From Chitinophaga pinensis (GTDB lineage: Bacteria > Bacteroidota > Bacteroidia > Flavobacteriales_D > Crocinitomicaceae), in NCBI GenBank assembly GCA_945902745.1, contig CAMDNE010000009.1:1-64000 (forward strand): DNA of 64,000 nt, written 5' to 3'. The position numbers and the translations under genes were made by a program. Shown here piece by piece: positions 1 to 9,513 of this stretch. The first letter of the stretch is position 1, and the number at the start of each line of letters is the position of its first letter. Under the pieces are notes generated by a model, which saw only the letters and a program-made list of their open reading frames with translations, had not been told where the DNA came from and did no database searches.

Positions 1-994
1 CGTTGATTTCATTAATTCGATTCACGAACTCAACTTCATTCAAAAATAGAATTTTAGATTGTTCTGCTGCTTTTGAGCAATCCATTCCAGTCATCGAATT
101 TGCAGGTATTGGGACTTCGAATAAGTCACAAAAATATTGATTAACAAAAATTATTTTGTTCTCTAAATCTTCCGCCAAAACGGATGCTTGCATCGACTCT
201 AGTAAAGAATAAAGTCTAGAGGTAGTATTTGTCAATTCTTTTTGATAGAGAACTGTTTCAGTTACTTCATTCAAGTAGATATTGATGTAGTTTTTATCCT
301 TATAAGGAATAAGTGTACAATCAAAATAGCGTGAATTTATATATAATTGTTCTTTAACTTTAGTTGTTAGTTTATGTTTAAATTGGTCAAAAAGAAGCTT
401 TACAAGCGCTGTTTTTTCATTTCGAATTAATGTGTCAGCTGAGGCATTTGAATAAATGAGTTTACCTTCAAAATTTAAACGCATAATTGGTTGTGGATCT
501 TGATTCGGAAACTTTGCCAACTCTATAAATTGGTCGCTAACCTCTTTTAAATCATCATTTACGAGTTGCTTCGATTGCAACAATTGAAGATTATCTATAA
601 TGGTGTCATGAATAGCGAAATCGGAAATCAATAAATCTTGGTAACTTAATTCGGCGATTTGCTTAATCCATGGAGAATTGATAAACAGTATTTCATTTGT
701 ACCTTCTTCAAAAATAAATTGACCCCTAAAACTAGTTTTTAGTGGGTGCTCAATGGACTCAACAATAATTATTGTGTCAAGATGTTTTTTCATTGACTCG
801 AAATTCATCTTGATACTTAAAGTTGGGCGTATAAATTTGAAGAGATCACCAAAATTTTTACCGGTAAAATCTCCCAGTAATTTATGTATTGAAGAACCAA
901 TTTCAATAATTTTCAAAGAATTATCAAAAACAATAAAGAAGGGGAAAAGATTTCCGAAATTCGCTTTAGTTAATTGTCTGTTTTCAGGTTCCAA
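1..994 (-). CDS. HNOBA/PAS sensor protein, probable histidine kinase (3' part outside window)
   Basis: This gene is cut by the left edge; about 331 residues are visible. Residues about 10-120 read like the haem-NO-binding-associated (HNOBA) domain: an opening FGNLFPFFIVFDNSLKIIE, then FRGQFIF and INSPWI. Residues about 150-330 look like two PAS-type segments with a predicted coiled connection, including a stretch resembling PAS folds (LAEDLENKIIFVNQYF). The kinase core would lie beyond the window, so the histidine kinase call is inference from family architecture. The start is a TTG at 992-994, because an in-frame TAA, the stop of the H-NOX gene, lies one codon upstream and the domain begins almost at once. 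It is third in an operon with an NtrC-type regulator and H-NOX, so it probably receives the NO signal from H-NOX and passes phosphate to the regulator. A guanylate cyclase or other output is possible but unlikely here. Confidence 0.75.
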   Translation of the reverse strand, partial: MEPENRQLTKANFGNLFPFFIVFDNSLKIIEIGSSIHKLLGDFTGKNFGDLFKFIRPTLSIKMNFESMKKHLDTIIIVESIEHPLKTSFRGQFIFEEGTNEILFINSPWIKQIAELSYQDLLISDFAIHDTIIDNLQLLQSKQLVNDDLKEVSDQFIELAKFPNQDPQPIMRLNFEGKLIYSNASADTLIRNEKTALVKLLFDQFKHKLTTKVKEQLYINSRYFDCTLIPYKDKNYINIYLNEVTETVLYQKELTNTTSRLYSLLESMQASVLAEDLENKIIFVNQYFCDLFEVPIPANSMTGMDCSKAAEQSKILFLNEVEFVNRINEIN

Positions 995-997
995 CTT

Positions 998-1549
998 TTA
1001 GTGATTTAATATATTGATAGAGAATGTATCATGCCAATTATCAGTTTTTTCAGTTGAAAGAAGCTTAATTATTATTTGTGTTTCAAACATTTCTGCTATA
1101 CCTTCAAACAAGCCAATAACAAAATCTGAAAGTCCATCTCTGCTCGAATAGTAATGCACAATTAATTCCGATTCTGATTTTTTATCCATCATAAATTCCG
1201 GAGGACTCAATTTGGGGTAAATAAGCATTATTCTACTATGAAAATTCGGAAGGTTCATCATGAATTCTAGAAAGTTAGAGCCACCAGCTTTCATTAAATC
1301 TCCATATTTCTCTCTTGCGGTCCTTAAGATCCAATATCCACCAAATGAATGTAAAATTTGTGAAGAAGGAACATTTAAAACTTCCGATGCAGTTGCAACT
1401 AAATCGAATGTAATACTGTCTTCATATGGTTCATTACTTACAAAATAATCAATTTCAATTCCAGCTTTTTTTTTAACAATATTCCATTTTTCATCACCAT
1501 ATTGTTCCGAAATTAATCCTTGTAATGCTTGGTTAACTAATCCGTACAT
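998..1549 (-). CDS. H-NOX haem nitric oxide/oxygen sensor
   Basis: A 183-residue stand-alone H-NOX protein, the usual length for the bacterial family. It starts MYGLVNQALQGLI, has the proximal haem ligand as His104 in LPNFHSRIMLIYP, and carries the porphyrin-binding YxSxR motif as Tyr133, Ser135 and Arg137 (YYSSR). Family members bind ferrous haem and sense NO, then inhibit or activate a partner kinase. The gene sits 4 bases after the NtrC-type regulator and directly before the HNOBA sensor gene, so the three look cotranscribed. No transmembrane segment is visible, so it is cytoplasmic. Whether it discriminates NO from oxygen cannot be read from the primary sequence alone. Confidence 0.93.
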   Translation of the reverse strand: MYGLVNQALQGLISEQYGDEKWNIVKKKAGIEIDYFVSNEPYEDSITFDLVATASEVLNVPSSQILHSFGGYWILRTAREKYGDLMKAGGSNFLEFMMNLPNFHSRIMLIYPKLSPPEFMMDKKSESELIVHYYSSRDGLSDFVIGLFEGIAEMFETQIIIKLLSTEKTDNWHDTFSINILNH

Positions 1550-1553
1550 ACTA

Positions 1554-2897
1554 TTAAATTTTACCTTCCTTTATCATTCTATAAATTGTCGACTTTCCGA
1601 TGTCTAGTTTTTCAGCCACTTGTAATACGTTGTTGTTATATTTATTCAAAAACCATTTGATAATTCTACCATTATATTGGTCTAAGGTTAAATCGTCCTC
1701 TAAGAAATCTTCAATATCGATTTTTTTGTTGAATTCAATATCACTTTCTAATATGTGATCACCATCACTCATAACTACAGAAATTTCTGTAATAGCTTTT
1801 AATTCCCTTACATTTCCTGGATATCTATAGGTCATTAGTTTATTTAGCGCATCTGAAGAGAATTCCTTTTTTTGAATGTTATTTTCTGAACAAAATTCTG
1901 CGGCAAAATGTTTAGCTAATAAGATAATATCATTGCCTCTTTCTCTTAACGGAGGAAGTTCAATATTTATTCCCATAAGTCTATAGTAGAGATCTTCTCT
2001 AAATCTACCATTTTTCACTTCGTCTTGAAGGTTGCGGTGTGTTGCAATAATTATTCTCAAGTTCAATGGGATTAATTTGTTTGCTCCTAAACGACTAATT
2101 TCTTTCTCTTGTAGAACACGAAGTAATTTTGATTGCATATTTAGGTCCATTTCGCCAATTTCATCAAGAAATAAGGTCCCATTATTGGCCTCCTCAAATT
2201 TCCCAATTTTCAAATTATCGGCTCCTGTAAATGCACCTTTTTCATACCCAAATAATTCACTTTCAATTAATTCCTTTGGAATCGCTGCGACATTTATAGC
2301 AACAAATGGTTTTTTTATTCTATCAGAATTGAAATGAACAGATTTTGCGGCTAATTCTTTTCCGGTGCCAGTTTCTCCAGTTATTGTAACGGTAATGTTT
2401 GTTTTGGTAGTCTTTTCCAATAGTGCATGAACTTTCTTCATCGGTTCACTTGATCCTTTCAGATATTTTTGAAAATTATATTGATTTGCAACACTTGAAC
2501 TGAGGAGTTCAATTTCTTTAAATAAATTTTGTTTTTCTATTGCTTGGTGAACTATATGCCACAATTTTTCCATAGCGGCACCGTCTTTTATGATGTAATC
2601 ATAAGCGCCGAATTGGAGCATTTCTAATGCCGTAACAATCAACTCTTGTGATGATAATACAATGACAGGAATTGTAGGGTAATCTTTTTTAATTTTTTTC
2701 AATAATTCCAAACCAGAAATATCAGGTAATGAATGATCTAGTGTAATTATTGTTGGTTTTTGGTGGAGCTTATTTAAAAATGATTGACCATCATTAAAAA
2801 TGGTTATTTCCAATTCTGAATCCATTGAAAGTTTATGATTCATCATTTTTGAATAGAATGCATCATCTTCAACAACAAATATTTTTGTTTTTCCCAT
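1554..2897 (-). CDS. sigma-54-dependent response regulator, NtrC family
   Basis: A 447-residue regulator with three parts. Residues 1-120 form a receiver with acidic residues at 11-12 and phosphoacceptor Asp54 (TLDHSLPD). Residues about 145-370 form an AAA+ domain with Walker A GETGTGKE, the sigma-54 contact loop GAFTGA and a Walker B region FLDEIGEM. The C-terminus (about 405-447) holds a Fis-type helix-turn-helix (VAEKLDIGKSTIYRMIKEG). It is the first gene of the minus-strand operon with H-NOX and the HNOBA sensor, so it is the likely output of NO sensing; target genes are not visible here. The start ATG is preceded by a weak ribosome site, as is common in Bacteroidota. Confidence 0.93.
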   Translation of the reverse strand: MGKTKIFVVEDDAFYSKMMNHKLSMDSELEITIFNDGQSFLNKLHQKPTIITLDHSLPDISGLELLKKIKKDYPTIPVIVLSSQELIVTALEMLQFGAYDYIIKDGAAMEKLWHIVHQAIEKQNLFKEIELLSSSVANQYNFQKYLKGSSEPMKKVHALLEKTTKTNITVTITGETGTGKELAAKSVHFNSDRIKKPFVAINVAAIPKELIESELFGYEKGAFTGADNLKIGKFEEANNGTLFLDEIGEMDLNMQSKLLRVLQEKEISRLGANKLIPLNLRIIIATHRNLQDEVKNGRFREDLYYRLMGINIELPPLRERGNDIILLAKHFAAEFCSENNIQKKEFSSDALNKLMTYRYPGNVRELKAITEISVVMSDGDHILESDIEFNKKIDIEDFLEDDLTLDQYNGRIIKWFLNKYNNNVLQVAEKLDIGKSTIYRMIKEGKI

Positions 2898-2950
2898 TTT
2901 TGGTAATTTGTTCCCAAATTAGGAATTCCTTTTATTATGACAATAATAAA

Positions 2951-3000
2951 TGTTTAAAAATGAATATTTCGTATCATTTATTGTTTAAAAATGCATTTCG
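2951..3000. repeat. direct repeat pair upstream of the NO-sensing operon
   Basis: TGTTTAAAAATG occurs at 2951-2962 and again at 2982-2993, each followed by a short AT(A)TTTCG tail (to 2971 and 3000). The spacing of 31 bases is about three helical turns. It lies 55-105 bases upstream of the regulator start and about the same distance upstream of the divergent DUF255 gene. It could be a paired activator site, but low complexity makes chance possible. Confidence 0.35.
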
Positions 3001-3105
3001 CAAGAAAAAAGGAAGATTTAAATTAATTTATTTGCAATTCTCATTTTTAGACCTTTTGCTAGACCGAGAAGTTTTAGTTGATTAAATCCTTTGTAATTTT
3101 AGCAA

Positions 3106-5118
3106 ATGGAAAAATATACGAATGCACTTATTCATGAGTCTTCCCCTTATTTATTGCAACATGCGCATAATCCAGTAAATTGGGTTTCATGGTCAGATGA
3201 AGTTTTTAGACAAGCTAAACTTCAAAATAAAATGGTACTAGTGAGTGTTGGTTATTCCGCTTGTCATTGGTGTCATGTAATGGAACATGAATGCTTTGAA
3301 GATGAAGAAGTAGCAGCATTGATGAACAAGTTTTTTATTTGTATTAAAGTAGATCGTGAAGAACGTCCAGATGTAGACCAAGTTTATATGACTGCAGTTC
3401 AATTAATGACTCAAAAAGGAGGCTGGCCATTGAACTGTTTCACGTTGGCTGATGGGCGACCAATTTATGGTGGGACTTATTTCCCAAAGGAACAGTGGAT
3501 GCATATTTTGAAATCCTTGCAGCATACGTTTGAAAATGACAGAGAAAAAGTTGAAGAATATGCTGAACATCTTCATCAAGGGGTTCAAAATAGTGAACTT
3601 ATCAATGTCGCCAAAAATAGTGAACAATTTTCTGAAGAAAAATTACACGAATTGGTCCTTCGTTGGTCGAGAAATTTTGATTCTATGGAAGGAGGTGATT
3701 CAAGAGCTCCAAAATTCCCTTTACCAAATAATTATGAGTTTTTATTGCAATATGGTGTCAAATACCAAAATGAAAAAGTATTAAATCATGTAGAGTTGAC
3801 ATTGGATAAAATGGCAATGGGTGGGATTTATGATCAAGTAGGTGGAGGTTTTTCACGCTATTCTGTCGACATGTTATGGAAAGTTCCACATTTTGAAAAG
3901 ATGCTTTATGATAATGGGCAATTACTTGTTTTGTATTCAGAAGCTTATAAATATTTCAAAAAACCCGTGTACAAAAGAATTGTTTTTCAAACCATCGCTT
4001 GGTTGCAAAATGAAATGTTAACAAAAGACGGAGCTTTTTATTCTGCTTTAGATGCAGATAGTGAAGGAGATGAAGGGAAATTTTATTGCTGGAATAAGGA
4101 AGAAATGCTTCAAGTTTTGGGTGACGATTATAGTTGGGTATCAGATTTTTATAATTTGAATCAAAGAGGGTATTGGGAAGAAGAAAAATACATTCTTTTG
4201 CGCACAGAATCGGATAAATCTTTTGCCCAAAAAATGAATTGGTCGTCAGAAGAATTTGAATCGAAAATTTCCAAAATCAATCAACAATTACTAGATGAAC
4301 GAAGTCATCGCATACGTCCAGGTACTGATGACAAATGTTTAACTTCATGGAATGCAATGGCTATTAAAGGACTTTGTACTGCTTATTCATCCTTTGGAGA
4401 AGAAGATTTTTTGCATTTAGCTCTTAAAAATGCACGTTGGATTGTACAATACCAAATAACCAATGACGGGAAATTATTTCGAACGTACAAAAATGGGAAT
4501 TCAACTATTGACGGATTCTTAGAGGATTATGCGCATGTTATCTCCGCTTTTATTGCGTTATACGAAGTTACATTTGATGCAGAATGGTTAGAAAAGGCAA
4601 TTCAATTGACTGAAATTACCTTAAAAGAATTTCATGATGAAAAGAGTAAAATGTTCTTCTTTACTTCAAATACGACCAAATTGATTGCTCGTAAAATGGA
4701 ATTAAATGATAATGTATTACCTGCGAGTAATTCTGTCATGGCGCATAATTTGTTTCGATTAAGTCATTTATATTATAACAATGAATTTAAGCTTATAGCA
4801 GAACAAATGCTAGCAAACATCTATGATGGAATGGAAATGTATGGTTCGGGTTATTCGAATTGGGGAAGCTTACTTTTAAATAGCGTAAGCAATTACTATC
4901 AAGTATCAATCATCGGAATTGAAGCTCAAGAAATGAATTTTAAGTTGCAAAAAAATTATTTACCACATGTTCTTTTTGCAGGAGGAAATGATTTAAAACT
5001 TCCAGTTCTTGCTGACAAAAAAAATGAAAATGAAACAATTATATATGTTTGTTATGATGGAACATGTTTGTCACCCGTCAAAAATATAGAAGAAGTGATT
5101 CGATTAGTTATCCAATAA
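3106..5118 (+). CDS. thioredoxin domain-containing DUF255 protein (YyaL/SPATA20 family)
   Basis: A 670-residue protein matching the widespread DUF255 family. The N-terminal thioredoxin-like domain has CHWC at residues 53-56, followed by [13 protein letters not shown] and [11 protein letters not shown], family hallmarks. GGWPLNCF and PIYGGTYFP follow, and residues about 190-600 look like the alpha/alpha-barrel (six-hairpin glycosidase-like) part, with [19 protein letters not shown] and [10 protein letters not shown]. The length is normal for the family. The biochemical role is not settled; a redox or sugar-related role has been suggested. It is a single-gene unit, divergent from the NO operon. 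There is no signal peptide, so it is cytoplasmic. Confidence 0.92.
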   Translation: MEKYTNALIHESSPYLLQHAHNPVNWVSWSDEVFRQAKLQNKMVLVSVGYSACHWCHVMEHECFEDEEVAALMNKFFICIKVDREERPDVDQVYMTAVQLMTQKGGWPLNCFTLADGRPIYGGTYFPKEQWMHILKSLQHTFENDREKVEEYAEHLHQGVQNSELINVAKNSEQFSEEKLHELVLRWSRNFDSMEGGDSRAPKFPLPNNYEFLLQYGVKYQNEKVLNHVELTLDKMAMGGIYDQVGGGFSRYSVDMLWKVPHFEKMLYDNGQLLVLYSEAYKYFKKPVYKRIVFQTIAWLQNEMLTKDGAFYSALDADSEGDEGKFYCWNKEEMLQVLGDDYSWVSDFYNLNQRGYWEEEKYILLRTESDKSFAQKMNWSSEEFESKISKINQQLLDERSHRIRPGTDDKCLTSWNAMAIKGLCTAYSSFGEEDFLHLALKNARWIVQYQITNDGKLFRTYKNGNSTIDGFLEDYAHVISAFIALYEVTFDAEWLEKAIQLTEITLKEFHDEKSKMFFFTSNTTKLIARKMELNDNVLPASNSVMAHNLFRLSHLYYNNEFKLIAEQMLANIYDGMEMYGSGYSNWGSLLLNSVSNYYQVSIIGIEAQEMNFKLQKNYLPHVLFAGGNDLKLPVLADKKNENETIIYVCYDGTCLSPVKNIEEVIRLVIQ

Positions 5119-5181
5119 GTAATAGTGAAAACAAAATCTTCCCATTGTTAAAAGTGGATTAGTTTTTGCTTTTTTTGTAAT

Positions 5182-6060
5182 GTGAAAAAAACCTGTCTTT
5201 TTTTTATTCTATTTCATAACTTACTGTTCTCGCAAATGCTAGACAACAGAAAAGGAACAGCCTTTACAGATAAACCATTTTTTAACCAAGAATTTATTCG
5301 AGAAAATAAAATTCATTTTTTGAACGGCCAATTTACCTATAAGAAGCCAGGTGAAATGATGCGAGAAACTAAGTTTCATTACGTTTATGAATTCGATTCT
5401 ATAGGTAGGTTAATCTCATCTTATGAAACAAGAAAAGATGATGGTACACAAGATACTACCTGGAATAAATATGTCTATTCAAATGACGATAATATTATTG
5501 AACATAAAAAGGGGGATGGTAAAGGATTTACAGCTACCATCTTTGAATATGACGATCAAAAAAAAAATGTGAAAGAAAGTTTTGTTCGTGAATATATCGA
5601 CAGTCTAGGGTTAAGTCAACGAACCATTATGAATTCAGAAGAAAAGATATATGAGTATTATGATCTTCAAACTAAAATTACTGTTTTTAATAGTTATGGT
5701 TTGCCCTACTTAGATGAATTCTATTATTATAATGAATTGGGTTATCTTGTTGAACGAGTCCAAAGATTAAAAATGACTTCAGCTGTTTTAACTGAAAAAT
5801 ATGCATATAATGAGAAGGGAAATATCGCTTCAATAAAAACATATCAATTGGATAGTGAAGCACCATCTGAAGAAACTCTTTATTTTTATGATGAAAATAG
5901 CAACCTTTTAGAAAAACACTTTTATAGAAATGGTATTTTTATAACTGAAATAGAAATGATTTATAATGACAAGAGTAAATTACTTTCTTATGTTTTAACG
6001 AGAGATGTTGCAACACAATTCATCATGATTCTCGGATTCAAAGATTATGTTTTCTATTGA
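5182..6060 (+). CDS. secreted protein with YD/RHS-like repeats, function unknown
   Basis: A 292-residue protein with an N-terminal signal peptide (KKTCLFFILFHNLLFSQ). The start is a GTG at 5182; the ATG overlapping it runs straight into a stop. The body holds several degenerate repeats of the YEYD/YNEKG type (YEFDSIGRLISSYE, FEYDDQKKNVKESF, YAYNEKGNIASIKTY, YFYDENSNLLEKHFY), as in the beta-strand repeats of RHS/YD proteins. It is far too short to be an RHS toxin, and no toxin or sorting domain is visible at the end. It is probably periplasmic or surface exposed. The 63-base gap after the DUF255 gene gives no firm operon link. Confidence 0.7.
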   Translation: MKKTCLFFILFHNLLFSQMLDNRKGTAFTDKPFFNQEFIRENKIHFLNGQFTYKKPGEMMRETKFHYVYEFDSIGRLISSYETRKDDGTQDTTWNKYVYSNDDNIIEHKKGDGKGFTATIFEYDDQKKNVKESFVREYIDSLGLSQRTIMNSEEKIYEYYDLQTKITVFNSYGLPYLDEFYYYNELGYLVERVQRLKMTSAVLTEKYAYNEKGNIASIKTYQLDSEAPSEETLYFYDENSNLLEKHFYRNGIFITEIEMIYNDKSKLLSYVLTRDVATQFIMILGFKDYVFY

Positions 6061-6069
6061 ATTAAAATT

Positions 6070-7080
6070 TTAATGCCTTTTTTCGATTTTCCCTTTTAAG
6101 GTATTGTCAATAGTTTCTTCAATAGATCGAAATGAAAAAGCAAGTTCGTTTTTAACTTTGCTGCAATCATAAGTCATAAAATTAAATGCTGATTTTGAAC
6201 TAGCTCTTGTCAACATTGCATCTTTTTTAGAAAACAAACTGAAAAACCATGAAAGGCGCCAAACTATTCCAGTTAGCCATTTTGGAGTGTTTATAGTTGG
6301 AGGCTTTTTACCCATTTTTGTGGCTATTTTTTCCATTAAAACTTTGAAGGGAATATTGTTTCCAACACATAAGTAGCGTTCATTTTTTATTTCACTGGTG
6401 GTGAGTTGAACCATTATTTTTGCAACATCTCGTGCATCAACAAATCCGTTTTGGCCACTTGTGTAAAATCGTAGTCCATTTTGAACCGTTCGAAAAATTG
6501 TTAAAGAACTTTCGTCCCAATTACCTGCGCCAAAAATTACCGACGGATTAACGATTATGCAATCTAAACCTTCTTCAACACCTCTCCAAACTTCCTTTTC
6601 ACCAGAATATTTAGAAATAGAATAACCATTCGTTTCCGGAGATTGTTTCCATTTTGTTAATTCTGTGGTAATTTCTCCACTTTGACCACCAATGGCAGCT
6701 GTTGAACTAACATAACACAATTTTTTAACATTGAATTCGAGGCATGTATTTACAATGTTTGCCGTGCCTTCTCTGTTTATTTTAATTAATTGATTGAAAT
6801 GTCTTTTTGAAAATGAGACTAATCCAGCGCAATGATAAACGACTTCAATATCTTTAAATGAGTTATTCAAACTAATAACATCAAGAATATCTGCTTCTAC
6901 CCATTCAATTTTTGAAAATAGAGATGTGAAATTTTCCGGTGAGTAGAATTGAAACAATGACTCAACTTGTGCTATTCTACTTTTTTCTCTATAGATGGAA
7001 CGAATAGGCACATTTTCTTGAGCTAATTGGAATAATAAATGACTTCCTAAAAGACCTGTACCACCTGTGACTAAAATCAT
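6070..7080 (-). CDS. NAD(P)-dependent epimerase/dehydratase (extended SDR, dihydroflavonol reductase-like)
   Basis: A 336-residue extended short-chain dehydrogenase. The Rossmann motif TGGTGLLG is at residues 5-12, the active-site pair is Tyr153 and Lys157 (YSISK), and the serines of YVSSTAAIG lie at about 123-131. VNPSVIFGAGNWDESS marks the end of the Rossmann core. The C-terminal part (about 270-336) is basic with a short hydrophobic stretch, typical of the flavonol reductase/cinnamoyl-CoA reductase-like branch in Bacteroidota. The substrate cannot be told. It stands convergent with the YD-repeat protein. Confidence 0.88.
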   Translation of the reverse strand: MILVTGGTGLLGSHLLFQLAQENVPIRSIYREKSRIAQVESLFQFYSPENFTSLFSKIEWVEADILDVISLNNSFKDIEVVYHCAGLVSFSKRHFNQLIKINREGTANIVNTCLEFNVKKLCYVSSTAAIGGQSGEITTELTKWKQSPETNGYSISKYSGEKEVWRGVEEGLDCIIVNPSVIFGAGNWDESSLTIFRTVQNGLRFYTSGQNGFVDARDVAKIMVQLTTSEIKNERYLCVGNNIPFKVLMEKIATKMGKKPPTINTPKWLTGIVWRLSWFFSLFSKKDAMLTRASSKSAFNFMTYDCSKVKNELAFSFRSIEETIDNTLKGKIEKRH

Positions 7081-7159
7081 GAAATCAAAAATACAACCTT
7101 TAAAGTGAATGTGATATTTTTCTTAGTTTAAATTAAGCAAACTATAGTTAAAAGATTGA

Positions 7160-7513
7160 TTAATCAAGACTCAACTCTATCATTGGGTCCCAAAAATACG
7201 TTTTGAAATTTTGAATTTGATCGTTTTCTACGATTATTCCTTCAGCTTTTAATTTTTCCTCCATTTCGGTTAACGTACCAAAATGAAACTTCCCTGTCAA
7301 TAGACCAATTCTGTTTACGACTCTATGCGCTGGGATATCAGGTGTTTTATGGGCAGCATTCATAGCCCAACCTACCATTCGACTTGATTTAGAACTTCCT
7401 AAATATTTAGCAATTGACCCATAAGAAGTTACTTTACCTTTTGGAATTAATTTAACTACTTCGAAAACCGAGTTGAAAAAGTCTTTGTGCTTATCGTTAA
7501 GAGAAATCGACAT
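7160..7513 (-). CDS. alkyltransferase-like (MGMT family) DNA repair protein
   Basis: A 117-residue protein equal to the DNA-binding half of O6-alkylguanine-DNA methyltransferase: VVKLIPKGKVTSYGSIAKYL, the arginine-finger segment SRMVGWAMNAAH and the active-site strand IPAHRVVNR. The alkyl-accepting Cys of PCHRV is replaced by Ala62, so it cannot accept alkyl groups. It should instead bind damaged DNA and flag it for nucleotide excision repair, as alkyltransferase-like proteins do (established for family members with Trp at this site; inference here). I chose the ATG at 7511-7513, because 15 further upstream codons are hydrophobic and unrelated to the family. Confidence 0.88.
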   Translation of the reverse strand: MSISLNDKHKDFFNSVFEVVKLIPKGKVTSYGSIAKYLGSSKSSRMVGWAMNAAHKTPDIPAHRVVNRIGLLTGKFHFGTLTEMEEKLKAEGIIVENDQIQNFKTYFWDPMIELSLD

Positions 7514-7667
7514 TTTTTTTAAATAGAATTTAATGCAAATAAAAGAAAATGAATACAATTGAAAGTGTCTAGTCCTAAATAATCGATACAGATTATTAAT
7601 GGATGGTTTTTTTATTACAATTATATGATTACTCTACACTAACAGACCAACCCAACTACCGTTCAGA

Positions 7668-9512
7668 CTACTCCACCGTAACAGATTTCGCTAAATTTCT
7701 CGGCTGATCAACATTACAGCCTCTCATAACTGCAATGTGATAAGATAAAAGTTGAAAAGGAACTGTAGCCAATATTGGAACTAAATGTTCGTCTGTATCT
7801 GGAATTTCAATAATATGATCTGCAATTTCTTTAACAGTTTCATCGCCATCAGTGACGATTGCAATTATTTTCCCTTTTCGTGCTTTAACTTCTTGAATAT
7901 TAGAAACAACTTTTTCATACGAAGTACCTTTTGTTGCAATTACAAAAACAGGCATTTCTTCATCAATCAGAGCGATTGGTCCATGTTTCATTTCAGCAGC
8001 TGGATAACCTTCGGCATGTATATAAGAAATTTCCTTAAGCTTAAGAGCTCCTTCTAATGCAACTGGAAAGGAACTACCTCTTCCTAAATAAAGTGCATTT
8101 GTCGCATCTTTATACTCTAAAGCAATTTTTTCAATTAGATCATTTTTTTCTAAAACCATTTTTACTTTTTCAGGAATTGCTTCCAATTCTGCAAGCATAG
8201 TATGAAATTTAGTTTCACTAATAGTTCCTTTTTTATGCGCAAGAGATAATGCCATGAGCGTTAATACCGTTACTTGAGCAGTAAACGCTTTTGTTGATGC
8301 AACTCCAATTTCTGGTCCAGCATGTGTATACGATCCAGCATCAGTGATTCTAGAAATAGAAGAACCGACAACGTTACAAATTCCAAGTATTGTTGCACCT
8401 TTTGATTTTGCTAATTCAAGTGCAGCCATTGTATCAGCTGTTTCACCAGATTGAGATACAGCAATAACGATATCATTTTCGTTTATAATTGGATTACGGT
8501 AACGAAATTCACTTGCATACTCAACTTCAACATTGATACGAGCTAAATCTTCAAATAAATATTCTCCAACTAAACATGCATGCCAAGAAGTACCGCATGC
8601 AACCATTACAATACGTTGAGCATTAATCATTTTTTGCTCATACTCCTTTATACCACCTAAAGAAACCCAACCCTCTTCTGCATTCATTCTTCCTCTAAAA
8701 CAATCTCTAATTGAACGAGGTTGTTCATGAATTTCTTTTAACATAAAATGCTCATAACCGCCTTTTTCTAAAGCTTCTAATTGCAATTCTAATTGTTGTA
8801 TATAAGGTGTTTTTTCTTGATTATTGATGTTAAAAATCTTTAACCCATCATTTAAATCTACTATTGCTATTTCTTCATCTTCTAAATAAACAACTCTTTT
8901 TGTATATTCAACAATAGGAGTTGCGTCAGATGCTAGGTAAAAATCACCTTCACCTCCAATACCAACAACCAGAGGACTACTTTTTCTTGCAGCGATAAGT
9001 TGATTAGGATTCTCTTTTGAAATTACAACAATGGCATATGCTCCAACTACATTAAGTAGGGCTAATCTAACAGCTTCAGCAATTGAAACATGCTCATTTT
9101 TTTGGATGTCATCAATTAAATGCACCAATACTTCAGTGTCAGTTTCACTTTTAAAAACGTAACCATGAAGAATCAATTCTTTGCGAAGGGTATCATAATT
9201 TTCAATAATACCGTTGTGAATTAATGCAAGGTTTCCATCAGTAGAATAATGAGGATGGGCATTTACATCATTTGGAGCACCATGTGTTGCCCAACGAGTG
9301 TGACCTATCCCAGAAGTGCCATTCAAATCTTTATTCGCAGCAAACTCTTCTAAGTTGGCTACTTTACCCTGCCTTTTATATAAATTGATTTGATTTCCAT
9401 TTAATAATGCGATACCCGCACTATCATACCCACGATATTCTAATCTTTTTAATCCTTTTAGAATGATAGGATATGCTTGTTTTTTACCGATATAAGCTAC
9501 AATTCCACACAT
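7668..9512 (-). CDS. glmS: glutamine--fructose-6-phosphate aminotransferase (isomerizing)
   Basis: A 614-residue full-length GlmS, which makes glucosamine-6-phosphate from fructose-6-phosphate and glutamine as the entry to peptidoglycan and lipopolysaccharide precursors. After removal of Met1 the catalytic Cys2 heads the glutaminase domain (MCGIVAYIG), followed by RLEYRGYDSAG and TRWATHG. Two SIS domains follow, with VACGTSWHA, SQSGETADT and GRGSSFPVALEGALKLKE, and the conserved end is LAKSVTVE. It lies one base after the DUF4270 gene, so it is the third gene of a glycogen synthase-DUF4270-glmS operon. No glmS ribozyme is visible upstream, as expected for this phylum. Confidence 0.97.
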   Translation of the reverse strand: MCGIVAYIGKKQAYPIILKGLKRLEYRGYDSAGIALLNGNQINLYKRQGKVANLEEFAANKDLNGTSGIGHTRWATHGAPNDVNAHPHYSTDGNLALIHNGIIENYDTLRKELILHGYVFKSETDTEVLVHLIDDIQKNEHVSIAEAVRLALLNVVGAYAIVVISKENPNQLIAARKSSPLVVGIGGEGDFYLASDATPIVEYTKRVVYLEDEEIAIVDLNDGLKIFNINNQEKTPYIQQLELQLEALEKGGYEHFMLKEIHEQPRSIRDCFRGRMNAEEGWVSLGGIKEYEQKMINAQRIVMVACGTSWHACLVGEYLFEDLARINVEVEYASEFRYRNPIINENDIVIAVSQSGETADTMAALELAKSKGATILGICNVVGSSISRITDAGSYTHAGPEIGVASTKAFTAQVTVLTLMALSLAHKKGTISETKFHTMLAELEAIPEKVKMVLEKNDLIEKIALEYKDATNALYLGRGSSFPVALEGALKLKEISYIHAEGYPAAEMKHGPIALIDEEMPVFVIATKGTSYEKVVSNIQEVKARKGKIIAIVTDGDETVKEIADHIIEIPDTDEHLVPILATVPFQLLSYHIAVMRGCNVDQPRNLAKSVTVE

Positions 9513-9513
9513 G

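Noticed and set aside
3403-3784. Small reading frames on both strands within long genes, here in the DUF255 gene and likewise in many others
   Set aside because: They are alternative-frame readings of strongly conserved proteins, with no family likeness, ribosome site or promoter of their own.
5182-6060. RHS toxin for interbacterial competition
   Set aside because: It is only 292 residues, with no toxin domain at the C-terminus and no immunity gene next to it.
7514-7558. Upstream start for the alkyltransferase-like gene
   Set aside because: The 15 extra codons are unlike the family, and the protein is complete from the ATG at 7511-7513.
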